Shown here: piece by piece, positions 38,821 to 46,917 of the stretch | Position numbering within the stretch: the first letter of the stretch is position 1 | How the letters are laid out: each line of letters starts with the position of its first letter | From: Candidatus Moranbacteria bacterium CG_4_9_14_3_um_filter_44_28 | Lineage (GTDB): Bacteria > Patescibacteriota > Minisyncoccia > Moranbacterales > UBA11712 | DNA: 49,114 bases | Direction of reading: 5' to 3' | Assembly (NCBI GenBank): GCA_002790655.1 | Contig: PFVO01000008.1 | Location: forward strand, 1 to 49,114 | Made by a program: the position numbers and the translations under genes | Notes under the pieces: generated by a model | What the model was told of the DNA's origin: nothing | Databases searched by the model: none | Seen by the model: the letters and a program-made list of their open reading frames with translations, nothing else

Positions 38821-40129
38821 GGTCGTTCCAAGGAATTCTTTTTTTGCCGATTGCCATCGTTTCTTCCGCTCCTTTTCCGGTGACAATGACAATATCTCCG
38901 CGCTTTGCAACTTGCAGAGCTTTTTTTATCGCTTCGCGGCGATCCAATATACGCCAGGCGTTCATATTTTCTTTCCGGTATTTAGAGACTCCGTCAAAAA
39001 CTTCGTCAATAATTTTCTGTGGATCCTCATTATACGGATCTTCATTTGTTACGATACAATAATCCGCATGCCGCGCCACAATCTCTCCCATAATCGGACG
39101 CTTGCCTCGATCTCTTTCCCCGCACGCCCCAAACACAGCAATAATTTTCGACTCCCCCATTTTCCTTATTTCCCCAATCTCCCCGATTAATCGATACAAT
39201 TTCTCCAGCGAATCCGGCGTCACCGCGTAATCAACAATTATTTCAAGTCCGCGATCATTTTCGATGCGTTCCATTCTCCCCGGAATTTTTTTTATCTCTT
39301 CTAGCGATTCGGAAATTTTTTCGAGCGGAATTCCCTGTGAAAGCCCCACGCAAGTCGCCGCCAGAGCATTTTCGATATTAAATTCGCCAGGCAAATGTAA
39401 AGTGAATTGAGAATTGAGAATTGTGAATTGTGAATGATCGATATTCAGCTTAATATTTTCAGCTACAACTGTTTTAAAATTTGAAATTTGAACTTGATTT
39501 GAAATTTGAAATTTGAAATTTGAAATTTTTAAGGCATAGCCGTAAATTTTCCTCGCTGGATACTTCAGAAAATCTTCCGCATTCTCCATATTGAGATTGA
39601 CTACTGCTACCCCATTTTTATTTTTCGCTATCATCGCAAACAATTTTTCTTTCGCCTTCCGGTAATTTTCCATCGTCTTATGGTAATCCATGTGCTCCCG
39701 CGTCACATTCGTGATGACCACCACATTAAAATCCACGCCCCAAACCCGATTTTGATCCAGCGAATGCGATGTCACTTCGATCACTGCATAATCACAGCCG
39801 GCTCGAACCGCCTCTCGCAAATGTTTTTGCAACCGAAAACTTGAAAGGGTCGTGAATTTTGTATCGTTTATCCATTCTTTCTCGCCAATCTTAAAATTAA
39901 TCGTCGAAGCGACCGCGATTTTGCTTGCCCTGTGGCCATCAGGCTTTACGGGGCGCCCCGCTTCTTCCAAGATCTTCGCAATCATCTGCACTGTCGTCGT
40001 TTTTCCGTTCGTCCCCGTTACTCCGATAACCTTCAATTTTCTCGACGGAAACCCATACCAAACATTCGCCAAGACGGCTTGGAAGAGATGGTAGATATTT
40101 TTGATGGATTGGGGGATAACTTTCTTCAT
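38783..40129 (-). CDS. MurE-type Mur ligase lacking the N-terminal domain
   Basis: 448 residues. ATP site GVTGTNGKTTT at residues 37-47; only about 33 residues precede it, so the usual UDP-MurNAc-binding domain 1 is missing. The central ligase domain (EVTSHSLDQNRVWGVDFNVV, LPGEFNIENALAA) and the C-terminal domain (RMERIENDRGLEIIVDYA, TNEDPYNEDP) are present. The amino-acid specificity motif reads NEDPY, not the DNPR typical of meso-diaminopimelate enzymes. It likely adds the third residue of a stem peptide. Two families of tandem repeats are embedded in frame (39162-39190 and 39401-39529). Confidence 0.85.
   Translation of the reverse strand: MKKVIPQSIKNIYHLFQAVLANVWYGFPSRKLKVIGVTGTNGKTTTVQMIAKILEEAGRPVKPDGHRASKIAVASTINFKIGEKEWINDTKFTTLSSFRLQKHLREAVRAGCDYAVIEVTSHSLDQNRVWGVDFNVVVITNVTREHMDYHKTMENYRKAKEKLFAMIAKNKNGVAVVNLNMENAEDFLKYPARKIYGYALKISNFKFQISNQVQISNFKTVVAENIKLNIDHSQFTILNSQFTLHLPGEFNIENALAATCVGLSQGIPLEKISESLEEIKKIPGRMERIENDRGLEIIVDYAVTPDSLEKLYRLIGEIGEIRKMGESKIIAVFGACGERDRGKRPIMGEIVARHADYCIVTNEDPYNEDPQKIIDEVFDGVSKYRKENMNAWRILDRREAIKKALQVAKRGDIVIVTGKGAEETMAIGKKRIPWNDPKVIREVLRELG
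39162..39190. repeat. In-frame GGGGAGATT-type repeat in murE
   Basis: Coding strand units near GGGGAGATTGGGGAAAT. Encodes the GEIGEIRKMG peptide. Confidence 0.75.
39401..39529. repeat. In-frame GAATTGAGAATTG and TTTGAAATTTGAA repeats in murE
   Basis: Two blocks: 39401-39435 with GAATTGAGAATTGAGAATTG units, and 39474-39529 with TTTGAAATTTGAAATTTGAA units. Together they encode Asn/Gln/Phe-rich peptide before LPGEFN, where other MurE proteins have a short loop. Confidence 0.8.
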
Positions 40130-40164
40130 TTTTCTAGTGAGCTAAGCCCGACTTAGCTCAGTCA

Positions 40165-41223
40165 TTATAAGAGTCTTTTTATTTTCTGCAATATTTTATA
40201 CAAGCTGTATTTTCCCGGATTTAAAACTATATCCCAGCACCCCGGAAACCGAATCGGCTCAACTTCCGGCGCAAAGCCGGTTTTGAATTTTGTGATTCCT
40301 TCCCGACTACTCATGTTATGTGTTGCGTGTTGCATGTTGCGTGATATTTTCACTCCTCCAAAATCATACCTCACGCATCCGGCTTTTTTTGCATCCAAGA
40401 TTTGCTGCCACTGGAGAAGATACGGTGCCATTACATCGCGGTAAGCATAATCCGACGCCCCGTGCATGTAGGTCGCTACTTTTCCGAAAAAAGAAACGAT
40501 GTTTGCGGATATAACTTTCCCCTCATATTCTGCCACGTATAATTTCAAAACGTCGTCCGAAATCATCTCAAACATTTTCCGATAATACTCATCCGGATGC
40601 GGCGTTATTTTATCGCGCCTCGCCGTAATTTTTATTAACCTCAAAAACTCACCAAAATACTTTATGCTTTCTACTTGATACTTGATACTTTTTACTTTCA
40701 CTCCTCGCTTTTCCGCCAATCTTATATTGTATCTCGTCTTCTGTTTCATCTGCGCCAAAATTTCCCCTTCGTTTCCCGAAATATCAACCACCAATATCTC
40801 CCCTGACTGAACATCAACCGGCGATTTTTTGATCTTTATTCCGCTCGGTAAATTTTCTTTAATTAATTTCAGATCCTCCTCGCTGTTCGGTTCAACCCGA
40901 ATCCATCCAATTCTATTCTTCCGAGCTAAAATAAACAAACCGTCCAAAAACTTTTTTATTTTTGATATGTATATTTGCTTTTTGCTATTTACTATTTTAT
41001 TTATTATCGGGCCGCGCGGAATATAAAAATAATCACCGACTATCGGCAATGTATGAGTGATGATGTTCGCATATGCCACTGGTTCGCCGTCGTCATCACT
41101 TGCTGAAACGTCATGCGTTTTTCTACCATAACTCTCCTGAAACTTCCACCAGTGTTCCGACTGCAAAAAACCGCCGTCAGGAGAATTGATTTGAATAAAG
41201 TTATCAGTCTGATTGTTTGCCAT
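40165..41223 (-). CDS. FemAB/FemX-type peptidyl aminoacyltransferase
   Basis: 352 residues, two GNAT-like halves as in FemX: FLQSEHWWKFQESYGRKTH, GPIINKIV, then MKQKTRYNIRLAEKRGVKVK and ANIVSFFGKVATYMHGASDY. Such enzymes add amino acids from tRNA to the lipid-linked wall precursor. Two in-frame tandem repeats (40311-40345 and 40655-40697) lengthen loops at SIKYQVESIKYF and MQHATHNM. It stands next to the MurE-type gene in a wall-synthesis setting. Confidence 0.88.
   Translation of the reverse strand: MANNQTDNFIQINSPDGGFLQSEHWWKFQESYGRKTHDVSASDDDGEPVAYANIITHTLPIVGDYFYIPRGPIINKIVNSKKQIYISKIKKFLDGLFILARKNRIGWIRVEPNSEEDLKLIKENLPSGIKIKKSPVDVQSGEILVVDISGNEGEILAQMKQKTRYNIRLAEKRGVKVKSIKYQVESIKYFGEFLRLIKITARRDKITPHPDEYYRKMFEMISDDVLKLYVAEYEGKVISANIVSFFGKVATYMHGASDYAYRDVMAPYLLQWQQILDAKKAGCVRYDFGGVKISRNMQHATHNMSSREGITKFKTGFAPEVEPIRFPGCWDIVLNPGKYSLYKILQKIKRLL
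40311..40345. repeat. In-frame repeat in femAB, TGTTGCGTG type
   Basis: CATGTTATGTGTTGCGTGTT units. Same family as the intergenic repeat at 24442-24472. Confidence 0.7.
40655..40697. repeat. In-frame repeat in femAB, CTTGATACTTGATAC type
   Basis: ACTTGATACTTGATACTT units. Similar AAGTAT/ATACTT units lie before lgt (about 8939-8968). Confidence 0.7.
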
Positions 41224-41229
41224 GTATGA

Positions 41230-41300
41230 ATTGTCATCCCTGCGAAAGCAGGGATCCAGAAAATTAATTGCTAGATTCCCGCTTTCGCGGGAATGACAAG
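41230..41300. repeat. Pair of inverted 30-bp repeats between femAB and ruvA
   Basis: Arms 41230-41259 and 41271-41300 are inverted copies (24 of 30). Each arm is itself palindromic (CCCTGCGAAAGCAGGG; CCCGCTTTCGCGGG), so two small hairpins or one large one can form. It is akin to the widespread GTCATTCCCGCGAAAGC repeat. Confidence 0.85.
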
Positions 41301-41302
41301 TA

Positions 41303-41872
41303 TTACTTCCCGAGATTCTTCAGCGCCTGTTTCACCCTATCTGATACATCTTTGATATCCTTCGGCACGACTTTCAAGGCTTCGCGGGCTTGCGACACCG
41401 TATACCCCAAAGAGGCAAGTGCTTCAATGGCTTCCGAATCGGCTATGGCCGCTCCTTGGTCTTCGCCCGGAAGCTCCGCGATTCTGTTTTTAAGCTCGAG
41501 GATGACCCGCTCGGCTGTCTTTTTGCCGACACCAGATACCCTGGTTAATATCGAGGAATCACCGGAAATCACCGCCGCTCGGATTGTTTTTGGTTCGGCA
41601 ATGGAAAGAATTCCAATACCCGCCTTCGGCCCGATTCCGGAAATGGAAATGAGAAGTTCGAACATTTCAAGCTCGTCCAAAGTCATAAAGCCGTACAAAG
41701 ATAAAGTATCCTCACGAACATAAATGTATGTGTAGAGTTCAATCTCATCTTTTCCGGCAATTTTCCCCATTGCGAAATCGGTAACAAAAATCTTGTAACC
41801 CACGCCAGCTACATCCACAACTACGTAATGATCCCTGAAAAAGGCAATTTTTCCTTTGATTTTAGCAATCAT
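41303..41872 (-). CDS. ruvA: Holliday junction DNA helicase subunit RuvA
   Basis: 189 residues. N-terminal OB fold (MIAKIKGKIAFFRDHYVVVD), two helix-hairpin-helix motifs (ISISGIGPKAGIGIL and VSGVGKKTAERVILELK) and a C-terminal RuvB-binding domain (ALASLGYTVSQAREAL). It binds four-way junctions and loads RuvB. ruvB and ruvC are not in the window. Confidence 0.95.
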   Translation of the reverse strand: MIAKIKGKIAFFRDHYVVVDVAGVGYKIFVTDFAMGKIAGKDEIELYTYIYVREDTLSLYGFMTLDELEMFELLISISGIGPKAGIGILSIAEPKTIRAAVISGDSSILTRVSGVGKKTAERVILELKNRIAELPGEDQGAAIADSEAIEALASLGYTVSQAREALKVVPKDIKDVSDRVKQALKNLGK

Positions 41873-41873
41873 T

Positions 41874-41966
41874 GAGATGCGAATTTACGCGAATTACAAA
41901 GCGAATTAATCCGAATAATAATATTCGCATACATTTGCTTAAACATTCGCGGCTATTCGCATTCTA
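41874..41966. repeat. GCGAATT-type repeat block between ruvA and rpsT
   Basis: Repeated GCGAATT units on both strands (GCGAATTTACGCGAATTAC ... ATTCGCGGCTATTCGC), potentially hairpin-forming. The ruvA promoter must lie here. Confidence 0.55.
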
Positions 41967-41974
41967 GCATTTGG

Positions 41975-42003
41975 TTGCCAAAAAACAAGCGTTGTGTTAG
42001 AAA
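41975..42003 (+). promoter_or_regulatory. Promoter of rpsT
   Basis: TTGCCA (41975-41980) and TAGAAA (41998-42003), spacing 17 bp, 29 bp before the start codon. Confidence 0.5.
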
Positions 42004-42031
42004 TACTAAGGTAAAAATAATCTACTCATTT

Positions 42032-42298
42032 ATGCCAATAAAGCAATCTGCCAAAAAATATCTGCGCGCCTCACGAAAACGCGCAGCGCAAAACGCGAAG
42101 ATTAAGAAAACTTTCAAGGAAGCGGTGAAAAAAATTAGCGACCTAGCAAAAGCCGGAAAAATTGAAGATGCCAAAAAAATGTTTCCTTCTGTCCAAAAAG
42201 CCCTCGACAAAGCCGCCAAAGTCGGTGTCATCACCAAAAACACCGCCGCCCGCAAAAAATCCCGGCTTGTGAAGATGATGAAGAAAGCGGGAAAATAA
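42032..42298 (+). CDS. rpsT: 30S ribosomal protein S20
   Basis: 88 residues from MPIKQSAKKYLRASRKRAAQ; the longer frame starting at 41975 would begin inside the promoter. Typical S20: helical, Lys-rich, NTAARKKSRLVKMMKKA at the end. It binds 16S rRNA early in assembly. Transcribed alone. Confidence 0.95.
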   Translation: MPIKQSAKKYLRASRKRAAQNAKIKKTFKEAVKKISDLAKAGKIEDAKKMFPSVQKALDKAAKVGVITKNTAARKKSRLVKMMKKAGK

Positions 42299-42312
42299 TA
42301 TCTCTTCCAAAT

Positions 42313-42350
42313 AAAAAGACCGCCCTGATTCAATGTCGGAGCGGTTTTTG
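42313..42350. terminator. Probable terminator after rpsT
   Basis: ACCGC / GCGGT stem with a long loop, TTTTTGG on the + strand and AAAAAG-derived T-run on the other. Confidence 0.55.
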
Positions 42351-42397
42351 GCTTCATGGTCTTTTTCTAATCAACGAGATTAGGAATTTTCCAATTT

Positions 42398-42784
42398 TCA
42401 AATTCCCTTAACAAAAAGGCCTGAATTCGGCAACGGCCTTTTTATAATTTGGCCATTATAGGTTATTGCTATGCTCGCCACGCCACTTCCCAGAAAGCAA
42501 TAAGGGCAAATGTTATCCCTCCGGAAAGCGCGCATGAAACCAGATGGATCCTGACCGCTTCCCTTGCAAGATTCACAAAGATGAAGACTTATTTTCAATC
42601 TTTTTTTCCCAGAAATGACGACTAGTGGAATGCGTCGGTCGTGTTTGAGCTTGATAGCAATCCACCGCTTGAAAAAATTATATATTTGATTATTGGCCTC
42701 CCCGATATTTGCTTTCTTTTCTGCACGAAGAAATTTTTGAATCGCCACAAACATTTGCCGGTCAGAAACTTCTCTTGCCTCCAT
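42398..42784 (-). CDS. Uncharacterised protein with DnaJ-like zinc ribbon
   Basis: 128 residues, strong AAGGAGG site 8 bp before the ATG. Two Cys pairs, CESCKGSG and CPYCFLGSG, resemble half of a DnaJ zinc-binding domain, so zinc binding is likely. No family name is known to me. A hairpin (42413-42443: AAAAAGGCC / GGCCTTTTT) that looks like a terminator overlaps its last codons. It is 12 bp downstream of the membrane protein gene, likely one operon. Confidence 0.6.
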   Translation of the reverse strand: MEAREVSDRQMFVAIQKFLRAEKKANIGEANNQIYNFFKRWIAIKLKHDRRIPLVVISGKKRLKISLHLCESCKGSGQDPSGFMRAFRRDNICPYCFLGSGVASIAITYNGQIIKRPLPNSGLFVKGI

Positions 42785-42796
42785 AAGTATTCCTCC

Positions 42797-43288
42797 TTAT
42801 TTCATCCCCAGCTCTTTTTCCAGAGCGGCGATTTCAGTTTTAAGTTTCTCGATCTTATCCGGCATCTGCACAAGATATTGTTCCTTGCTTGCCAGCACTT
42901 TGAATTTTTTCAACGCTTCCTTGAGTTCACATCCGTCGTCTTGAGTATAAGATTCTTGAATCAGTTCACCGATTCGTTTGGCATATTCCGGGCATATCTT
43001 TATTACTTCTTTGGCTTCTTGCGCTTGGACTTCCGGAAGATACCATCTCCAAGTGAATTCGGAGGAAAATACATGAAAGCATACGACGAGATAGTACAGA
43101 AGAAAAAAACAACCAAAGACAATTTTCAATCGTGTTGATGATGTTCCGCCAAATTCAAGATGCAAAAGTATCCACAAACCGCATACTGTAGCCGCGAGAG
43201 CCGACAGAACAATCACCTTCAACACAAATCCCGATAGATTATTGCACCACCGCGCCAGTTTCTTTTGAAACGGATTCAGTTTTTTCAT
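42797..43288 (-). CDS. Uncharacterised two-helix membrane protein with C-terminal coiled coil
   Basis: 163 residues from the ATG at 43288 (an AAAGGAGAT site sits 8 bp upstream; an earlier TTG would start inside that site). Transmembrane helices at about 21-43 and 56-78, then a soluble helical region ending in IEKLKTEIAALEKELGMK, a coiled coil. No known family. Ends just before the zinc-ribbon gene. Confidence 0.6.
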   Translation of the reverse strand: MKKLNPFQKKLARWCNNLSGFVLKVIVLSALAATVCGLWILLHLEFGGTSSTRLKIVFGCFFLLYYLVVCFHVFSSEFTWRWYLPEVQAQEAKEVIKICPEYAKRIGELIQESYTQDDGCELKEALKKFKVLASKEQYLVQMPDKIEKLKTEIAALEKELGMK

Positions 43289-43445
43289 CGCCATATCTCC
43301 TTTGGATGTTTTATTCAATTGTTAAACAACAGCCCTTTATAGATATTTCTCAATTTAGTGTCAAGTATTTTGTCTAATTTAAAAGAATAATTGGCTTTTA
43401 TAACAGCAGTAATGCGATTATTGATTGTAATTGTTGACAATTTTA

Positions 43446-43474
43446 TTGACACTAAAATATAAGCGTGCTATCCT
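43446..43474 (+). promoter_or_regulatory. Promoter of the TrmB-like gene
   Basis: TTGACA (43446-43451) and TATCCT (43469-43474), spacing 17 bp. A second TTGACA at 43434-43439 gives a 12-bp direct repeat that could be an operator. Confidence 0.7.
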
Positions 43475-43476
43475 AA

Positions 43477-43557
43477 CCTCACCCTAACCCTCTCCTTATC
43501 AAGGAGAGGGAAATCGTCGCCTCCTTCTCCTTAACAAGGAGAAGGCTGGGATGAGGT
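43477..43557. repeat. Composite palindromic repeat in the TrmB leader
   Basis: Two perfect hairpins, CCCTCTCCTT-ATC-AAGGAGAGGG and CCTTCTCCTT-AAC-AAGGAGAAGG, inside an outer inverted pair (CCTCACCCTAA with CTGGGATGAGG). Its last bases (GAGGTGA) provide the ribosome binding site of the next gene. Confidence 0.85.
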
Positions 43558-43565
43558 GAAAACTT

Positions 43566-44315
43566 ATGACCCTCGAAAAACAACTCCAACAACTCGGATT
43601 CCACGAAAAAGAGGCAAAAGTGTATCTCGCCTCTCTTCAGCTTGGGCAGGACACGGCTTATCACATTGCCCAAAAGTGCGGACTGAAAAGAGCTACGGTA
43701 TATTTCACGCTCAACCTCCTTGTCGAGCGCGGACTCGTTTCCATTTGGAAAACAAAAAAGGCGACGCTTTTTCGGGCCGCCAACCCTAAAAAGCTTTTCA
43801 CCCAGCTCAAACGAAAAGAAGAAACGCTCGCAGAAATTTTTCCCCTACTTCAATCAATTTATAACTTCGACGAAGACCGGCCGAACATCCAAGTCTTTGA
43901 AGGGCAAGAAGGCGTGCGGCAAATTTACGCGGAAATTGTTGAATATCTCGCGAGAGGAAAAGAAATTCAGTGCTGGGGAGACATCAGTCATGTTTTCGAC
44001 TACCTCGAAGATATAACCGAAAAATTATTCAGAGAAACCAAAACCAGAAAATACAAGATCCGGGAAATTCTGAACGCGAGTGAGAAAAACAAGGAATACG
44101 TGAAATCAATCCGCAAAAACAAAAATCCGAATCATAAGATCCGGTTTCTTTCGGAAGACAAAATGTTTTCCGGAAACGACAATATTGTTTTCGGAAACAA
44201 AATGGCCATCTTTTCCACCCAAAACAAGCTTTTCGCGACTGTCATAGAAAGCCAGGATATTGCCAGATCATATAAAATACTATTCAACCTCGCCTGGGAA
44301 AATGCAATTGATTAA
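43566..44315 (+). CDS. TrmB family transcriptional regulator
   Basis: 249 residues. Winged helix at 1-70 (LGFHEKEAKVYLASLQLG, AQKCGLKRATVYFTLNLL), a coiled coil, and a C-terminal effector-like domain (VFEGQEGVRQIY, IVFGNKMAIFS) as in TrmB proteins without the sugar-binding half. It probably represses transcription of genes not in this window or its own. It is expressed from 43446-43474 and its ribosome binding site is part of the palindromic repeat. Confidence 0.82.
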   Translation: MTLEKQLQQLGFHEKEAKVYLASLQLGQDTAYHIAQKCGLKRATVYFTLNLLVERGLVSIWKTKKATLFRAANPKKLFTQLKRKEETLAEIFPLLQSIYNFDEDRPNIQVFEGQEGVRQIYAEIVEYLARGKEIQCWGDISHVFDYLEDITEKLFRETKTRKYKIREILNASEKNKEYVKSIRKNKNPNHKIRFLSEDKMFSGNDNIVFGNKMAIFSTQNKLFATVIESQDIARSYKILFNLAWENAID

Positions 44316-44320
44316 AAAAT

Positions 44321-44773
44321 TTATTTCTTCATTTTCAACCGATAGACATTCGTCTCCCGCAATTCAAATTTGAGTTTTTAATAAAGTTTGTTGGCAACAA
44401 CGCGGGAAGGACGGCTAGTAAGCTCTAGAAAATGAAGCCTTTGTTCTTTGGCTCGTTTAATTAAATGATTCATCATTTTTGTTCCATACCCCTTGCCCTG
44501 ATGTCTGGGATGAACAACGACATCATCAATATGCGCGCCCTTTTGCACCAAGCTTTCGAGATAATGCAAACTTCCCATACCAATGATTTTCCCCTCGATC
44601 TCTAGCAAATGCACTTCCAGTGAGGGAGATTTTTTCAATTCTTTGAGTCTTTCTTTCTCGATTTTTATTCCCTTGTCAGATAAAACTGCTAGAAGATCGT
44701 TTATATCATCGGCATGTTCGGCGGATATTTTCTTCTTATATTTTAGTTGATAAATTTTTTCTTTTTTATTCAT
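44321..44773 (-). pseudogene. GNAT acetyltransferase, cut near the end by an in-frame TAA
   Basis: One frame of 151 codons with TAA at 44378-44380. Before the stop: IIGMGSLHYLES, IDDVVVHPRHQGKGYGTKMM (acetyl-CoA loop Q-x-K-G-x-G) and SRPSRVVANKLY. Directly after: KLKFELRETNVYRLKMKK, which is the normal last strand and helix of the GNAT fold. TAA most simply replaced AAA (Lys). The truncated protein would lack the final strands and probably be unstable. It faces the TrmB gene with a 5-bp gap. Confidence 0.75.
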
Positions 44774-44805
44774 AAAATTTATTCGGAAACCCGGCTTCTT
44801 AAATT

Positions 44806-45765
44806 TTATATCATCGCCACAAATCTATCCAGCGCCAGTTCAATATCAACTTTTCCGGTCTTCGACTGAATATCAATCTCGCAAAGTTTCTTGTATAAAT
44901 TCTTCAATTCCTCAAGGGAAAATTTTCCTGCCTGTTCCGCACTTTTTTTCGCCACAAAGGGATGAATCTTGAGTTTACTGGCAATTTCCGGCGGTGAAAT
45001 ATTTTTCTCGGTGAGTGGTTTCACCTTCAAGAGATTTCGAAACTGGAAAAAATACATCGAAAGGAGATAGAAAGGATCATCACCGGCGCTCAAATGGTCA
45101 TGAAGCAATTTCACGGCCGTTTTTTTGTCGCCCCGCGCAAGCGCGTCAACCGTCCTGAAAATATCCGTGTCAATTTTCGATTTCACCAAAAACTCAACGT
45201 CTTCGCCCGTAATTTCTCCGCTATTTTTGTAGTTTATCAACTTTTCAATTTCTTTCGAAAGCAAATCCAGATTGTTCCCAATAAAAAGAGACAATTTTTC
45301 AACCGCCCCGGCGCTAATTGAAATTTTACCGCCCCCCATTTCCCTGATCGTCCCAGTTATCCAATTTTTCAGTTTCACCCCGTCGAGCATTTCAAATTTC
45401 TGGCATTTTCCCGCCTTGAGCAAAAATTTCGCCAGCGGATTTTTTCTGTCAAGATCATCCCCTTCCCAAAAAACAAGAATGGCGCTTTCAAATTCACCTT
45501 TGCTTTTTCTCTTGAGAAATTCAAGCAGGCTCTCGCCGGCCAAATCTTTTTTCGCAAGAATATTTTTAATCACAATCAGTTGTTTTAATGAAAACAGACT
45601 ATCTGAAGAAGCGTCGAGGATAATTTTATCTAAATCGTGGTCTTTCTCCGAAAAATCAAACAGTCCCGCCACGGCGGGATTGTTTTTTTCAGCGAACTTT
45701 TGTTTTATCTCGGCAAGTTTCCGGTTTGAGCGAAACTCATCCCCGCCGTAAAGAAATATAATCAT
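44806..45765 (-). CDS. holA: DNA polymerase III delta subunit
   Basis: 319 residues. Clamp-loader delta: MIIFLYGGDEFRSNRKL, ILVFWEGDDLDRKNPL, GNNLDLLSKEIEKLINY, VDALARGDKKTAVKLLHDHL and YFFQFRNLLKV. It opens the sliding clamp. No Walker A lysine, as expected for delta. Last gene of the polA-mutM-DUF3048-holA set. Confidence 0.93.
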   Translation of the reverse strand: MIIFLYGGDEFRSNRKLAEIKQKFAEKNNPAVAGLFDFSEKDHDLDKIILDASSDSLFSLKQLIVIKNILAKKDLAGESLLEFLKRKSKGEFESAILVFWEGDDLDRKNPLAKFLLKAGKCQKFEMLDGVKLKNWITGTIREMGGGKISISAGAVEKLSLFIGNNLDLLSKEIEKLINYKNSGEITGEDVEFLVKSKIDTDIFRTVDALARGDKKTAVKLLHDHLSAGDDPFYLLSMYFFQFRNLLKVKPLTEKNISPPEIASKLKIHPFVAKKSAEQAGKFSLEELKNLYKKLCEIDIQSKTGKVDIELALDRFVAMI

Positions 45766-45787
45766 GTTGTTTGCCTAACGTTCGATG

Positions 45788-46900
45788 TTAGGGTTGCAGT
45801 ACCCACTTCAGCGCCTGCCCCGGCTCGAGAACCTCAACCCAGATTTGCCCGGGAACAAACTTCACTTCTTCACCCTTGTCATCGTACATAAAAAGTTTCG
45901 AAGCCCATTTGGACTTGTCCTTTTTCCAGCGGCCTTTCATTTCTTTTCCGTTGAAATAATAATAGGCATCGCCCTCACTCACCGAGTCAAATTGGGGATC
46001 GCCGATCTGAACATTATTATACTGACCTTCGATTTGCTCAGAAGAAGCGATTACAATTGCAATGTTTTTTGGCGCCAGTCTCTTTCCATTGTTCGCGTCA
46101 ATGTCAGCCACCTTGTTCCAGCTTCGAAGATAGGTATTGGTCGCTTTGTCATAATCATAATCTGCCGCGTACGGCCCGGCAAAACCAACCCGCAAATGCC
46201 CTCCGCTCGGCCGCTGATCCACGGGAGCTTCAGCTTGGTGAGGATAACCCGAAAATTTGTTTTCCATTCGATAGTTTCTCGCCTTGGCACATTCCAAAAG
46301 CTTGTCGAATCTGGCAAACCCATTATCCGGCGCCGGAACTCCCGCTTTTCGAAAACCACATTCGGGGGCCTTGTTTCCAAAACTGCCGTTGAGATCAAGA
46401 TTGTCAATCACTTTTTTGTTCAAAATATCTCCGGCAAAATGAGATCCTCCCCAATGGGCAAAGATCGCGTCCCACCCGGCGGCCAGCGCAATATAATCAT
46501 GACGGGAAGAGCGAATAGAGCCCACTTCGGACGGATTTCCGCAAACATAAACGGCCATAAGCCGCGTGATACTGGCAGTAATCGCCGGCATTTCAAGAAC
46601 GAGATCGGCGTCTGAAAACCCGCTGTCGGGCCGCACCGAAAGATCAGCCGCTTCCATCACCGCAATCGGCCGGCGGTTCCAGTTCGTACAGGTAAGACTC
46701 GTAAAGGGACTCACTTCTCCGGTATTCAGCGGCGCGCCCATTTCCACTTCTCCCTTCATTGAGTTGAGGTTCAGAGGATTAACCTTTTTCCTGTACCAGC
46801 CAAAATAAAATACCAGCCCCGCCATAATGACCAGAATAACAATGATAATTATCACTTTAGTTTTCTTCTCCGTAATCTGAAATCTTTCGATTAAGTTCAT
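45788..46900 (-). CDS. DUF3048 (YerB-like) membrane-anchored protein
   Basis: 370 residues from MNLIERFQI (33 residues of earlier frame are rejected as leader). A transmembrane helix lies at about 18-36, then an extracellular DUF3048 domain: RRPIAVMEAA, RPDSGFSDADLVLEMPA, GSIRSSRHDYIALA, IFAHWGGS. The function is unknown; YerB is an exported lipoprotein in Bacillus. It lies between holA and mutM, 17 bp after mutM. Confidence 0.85.
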   Translation of the reverse strand: MNLIERFQITEKKTKVIIIIVILVIMAGLVFYFGWYRKKVNPLNLNSMKGEVEMGAPLNTGEVSPFTSLTCTNWNRRPIAVMEAADLSVRPDSGFSDADLVLEMPAITASITRLMAVYVCGNPSEVGSIRSSRHDYIALAAGWDAIFAHWGGSHFAGDILNKKVIDNLDLNGSFGNKAPECGFRKAGVPAPDNGFARFDKLLECAKARNYRMENKFSGYPHQAEAPVDQRPSGGHLRVGFAGPYAADYDYDKATNTYLRSWNKVADIDANNGKRLAPKNIAIVIASSEQIEGQYNNVQIGDPQFDSVSEGDAYYYFNGKEMKGRWKKDKSKWASKLFMYDDKGEEVKFVPGQIWVEVLEPGQALKWVLQP

Positions 46901-46917
46901 ATTTTTTATTTTAATAA

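Noticed and set aside
39474-39529. CRISPR array
   Set aside because: The units are about 10 bp and contiguous, with no spacers, and lie inside a coding frame.
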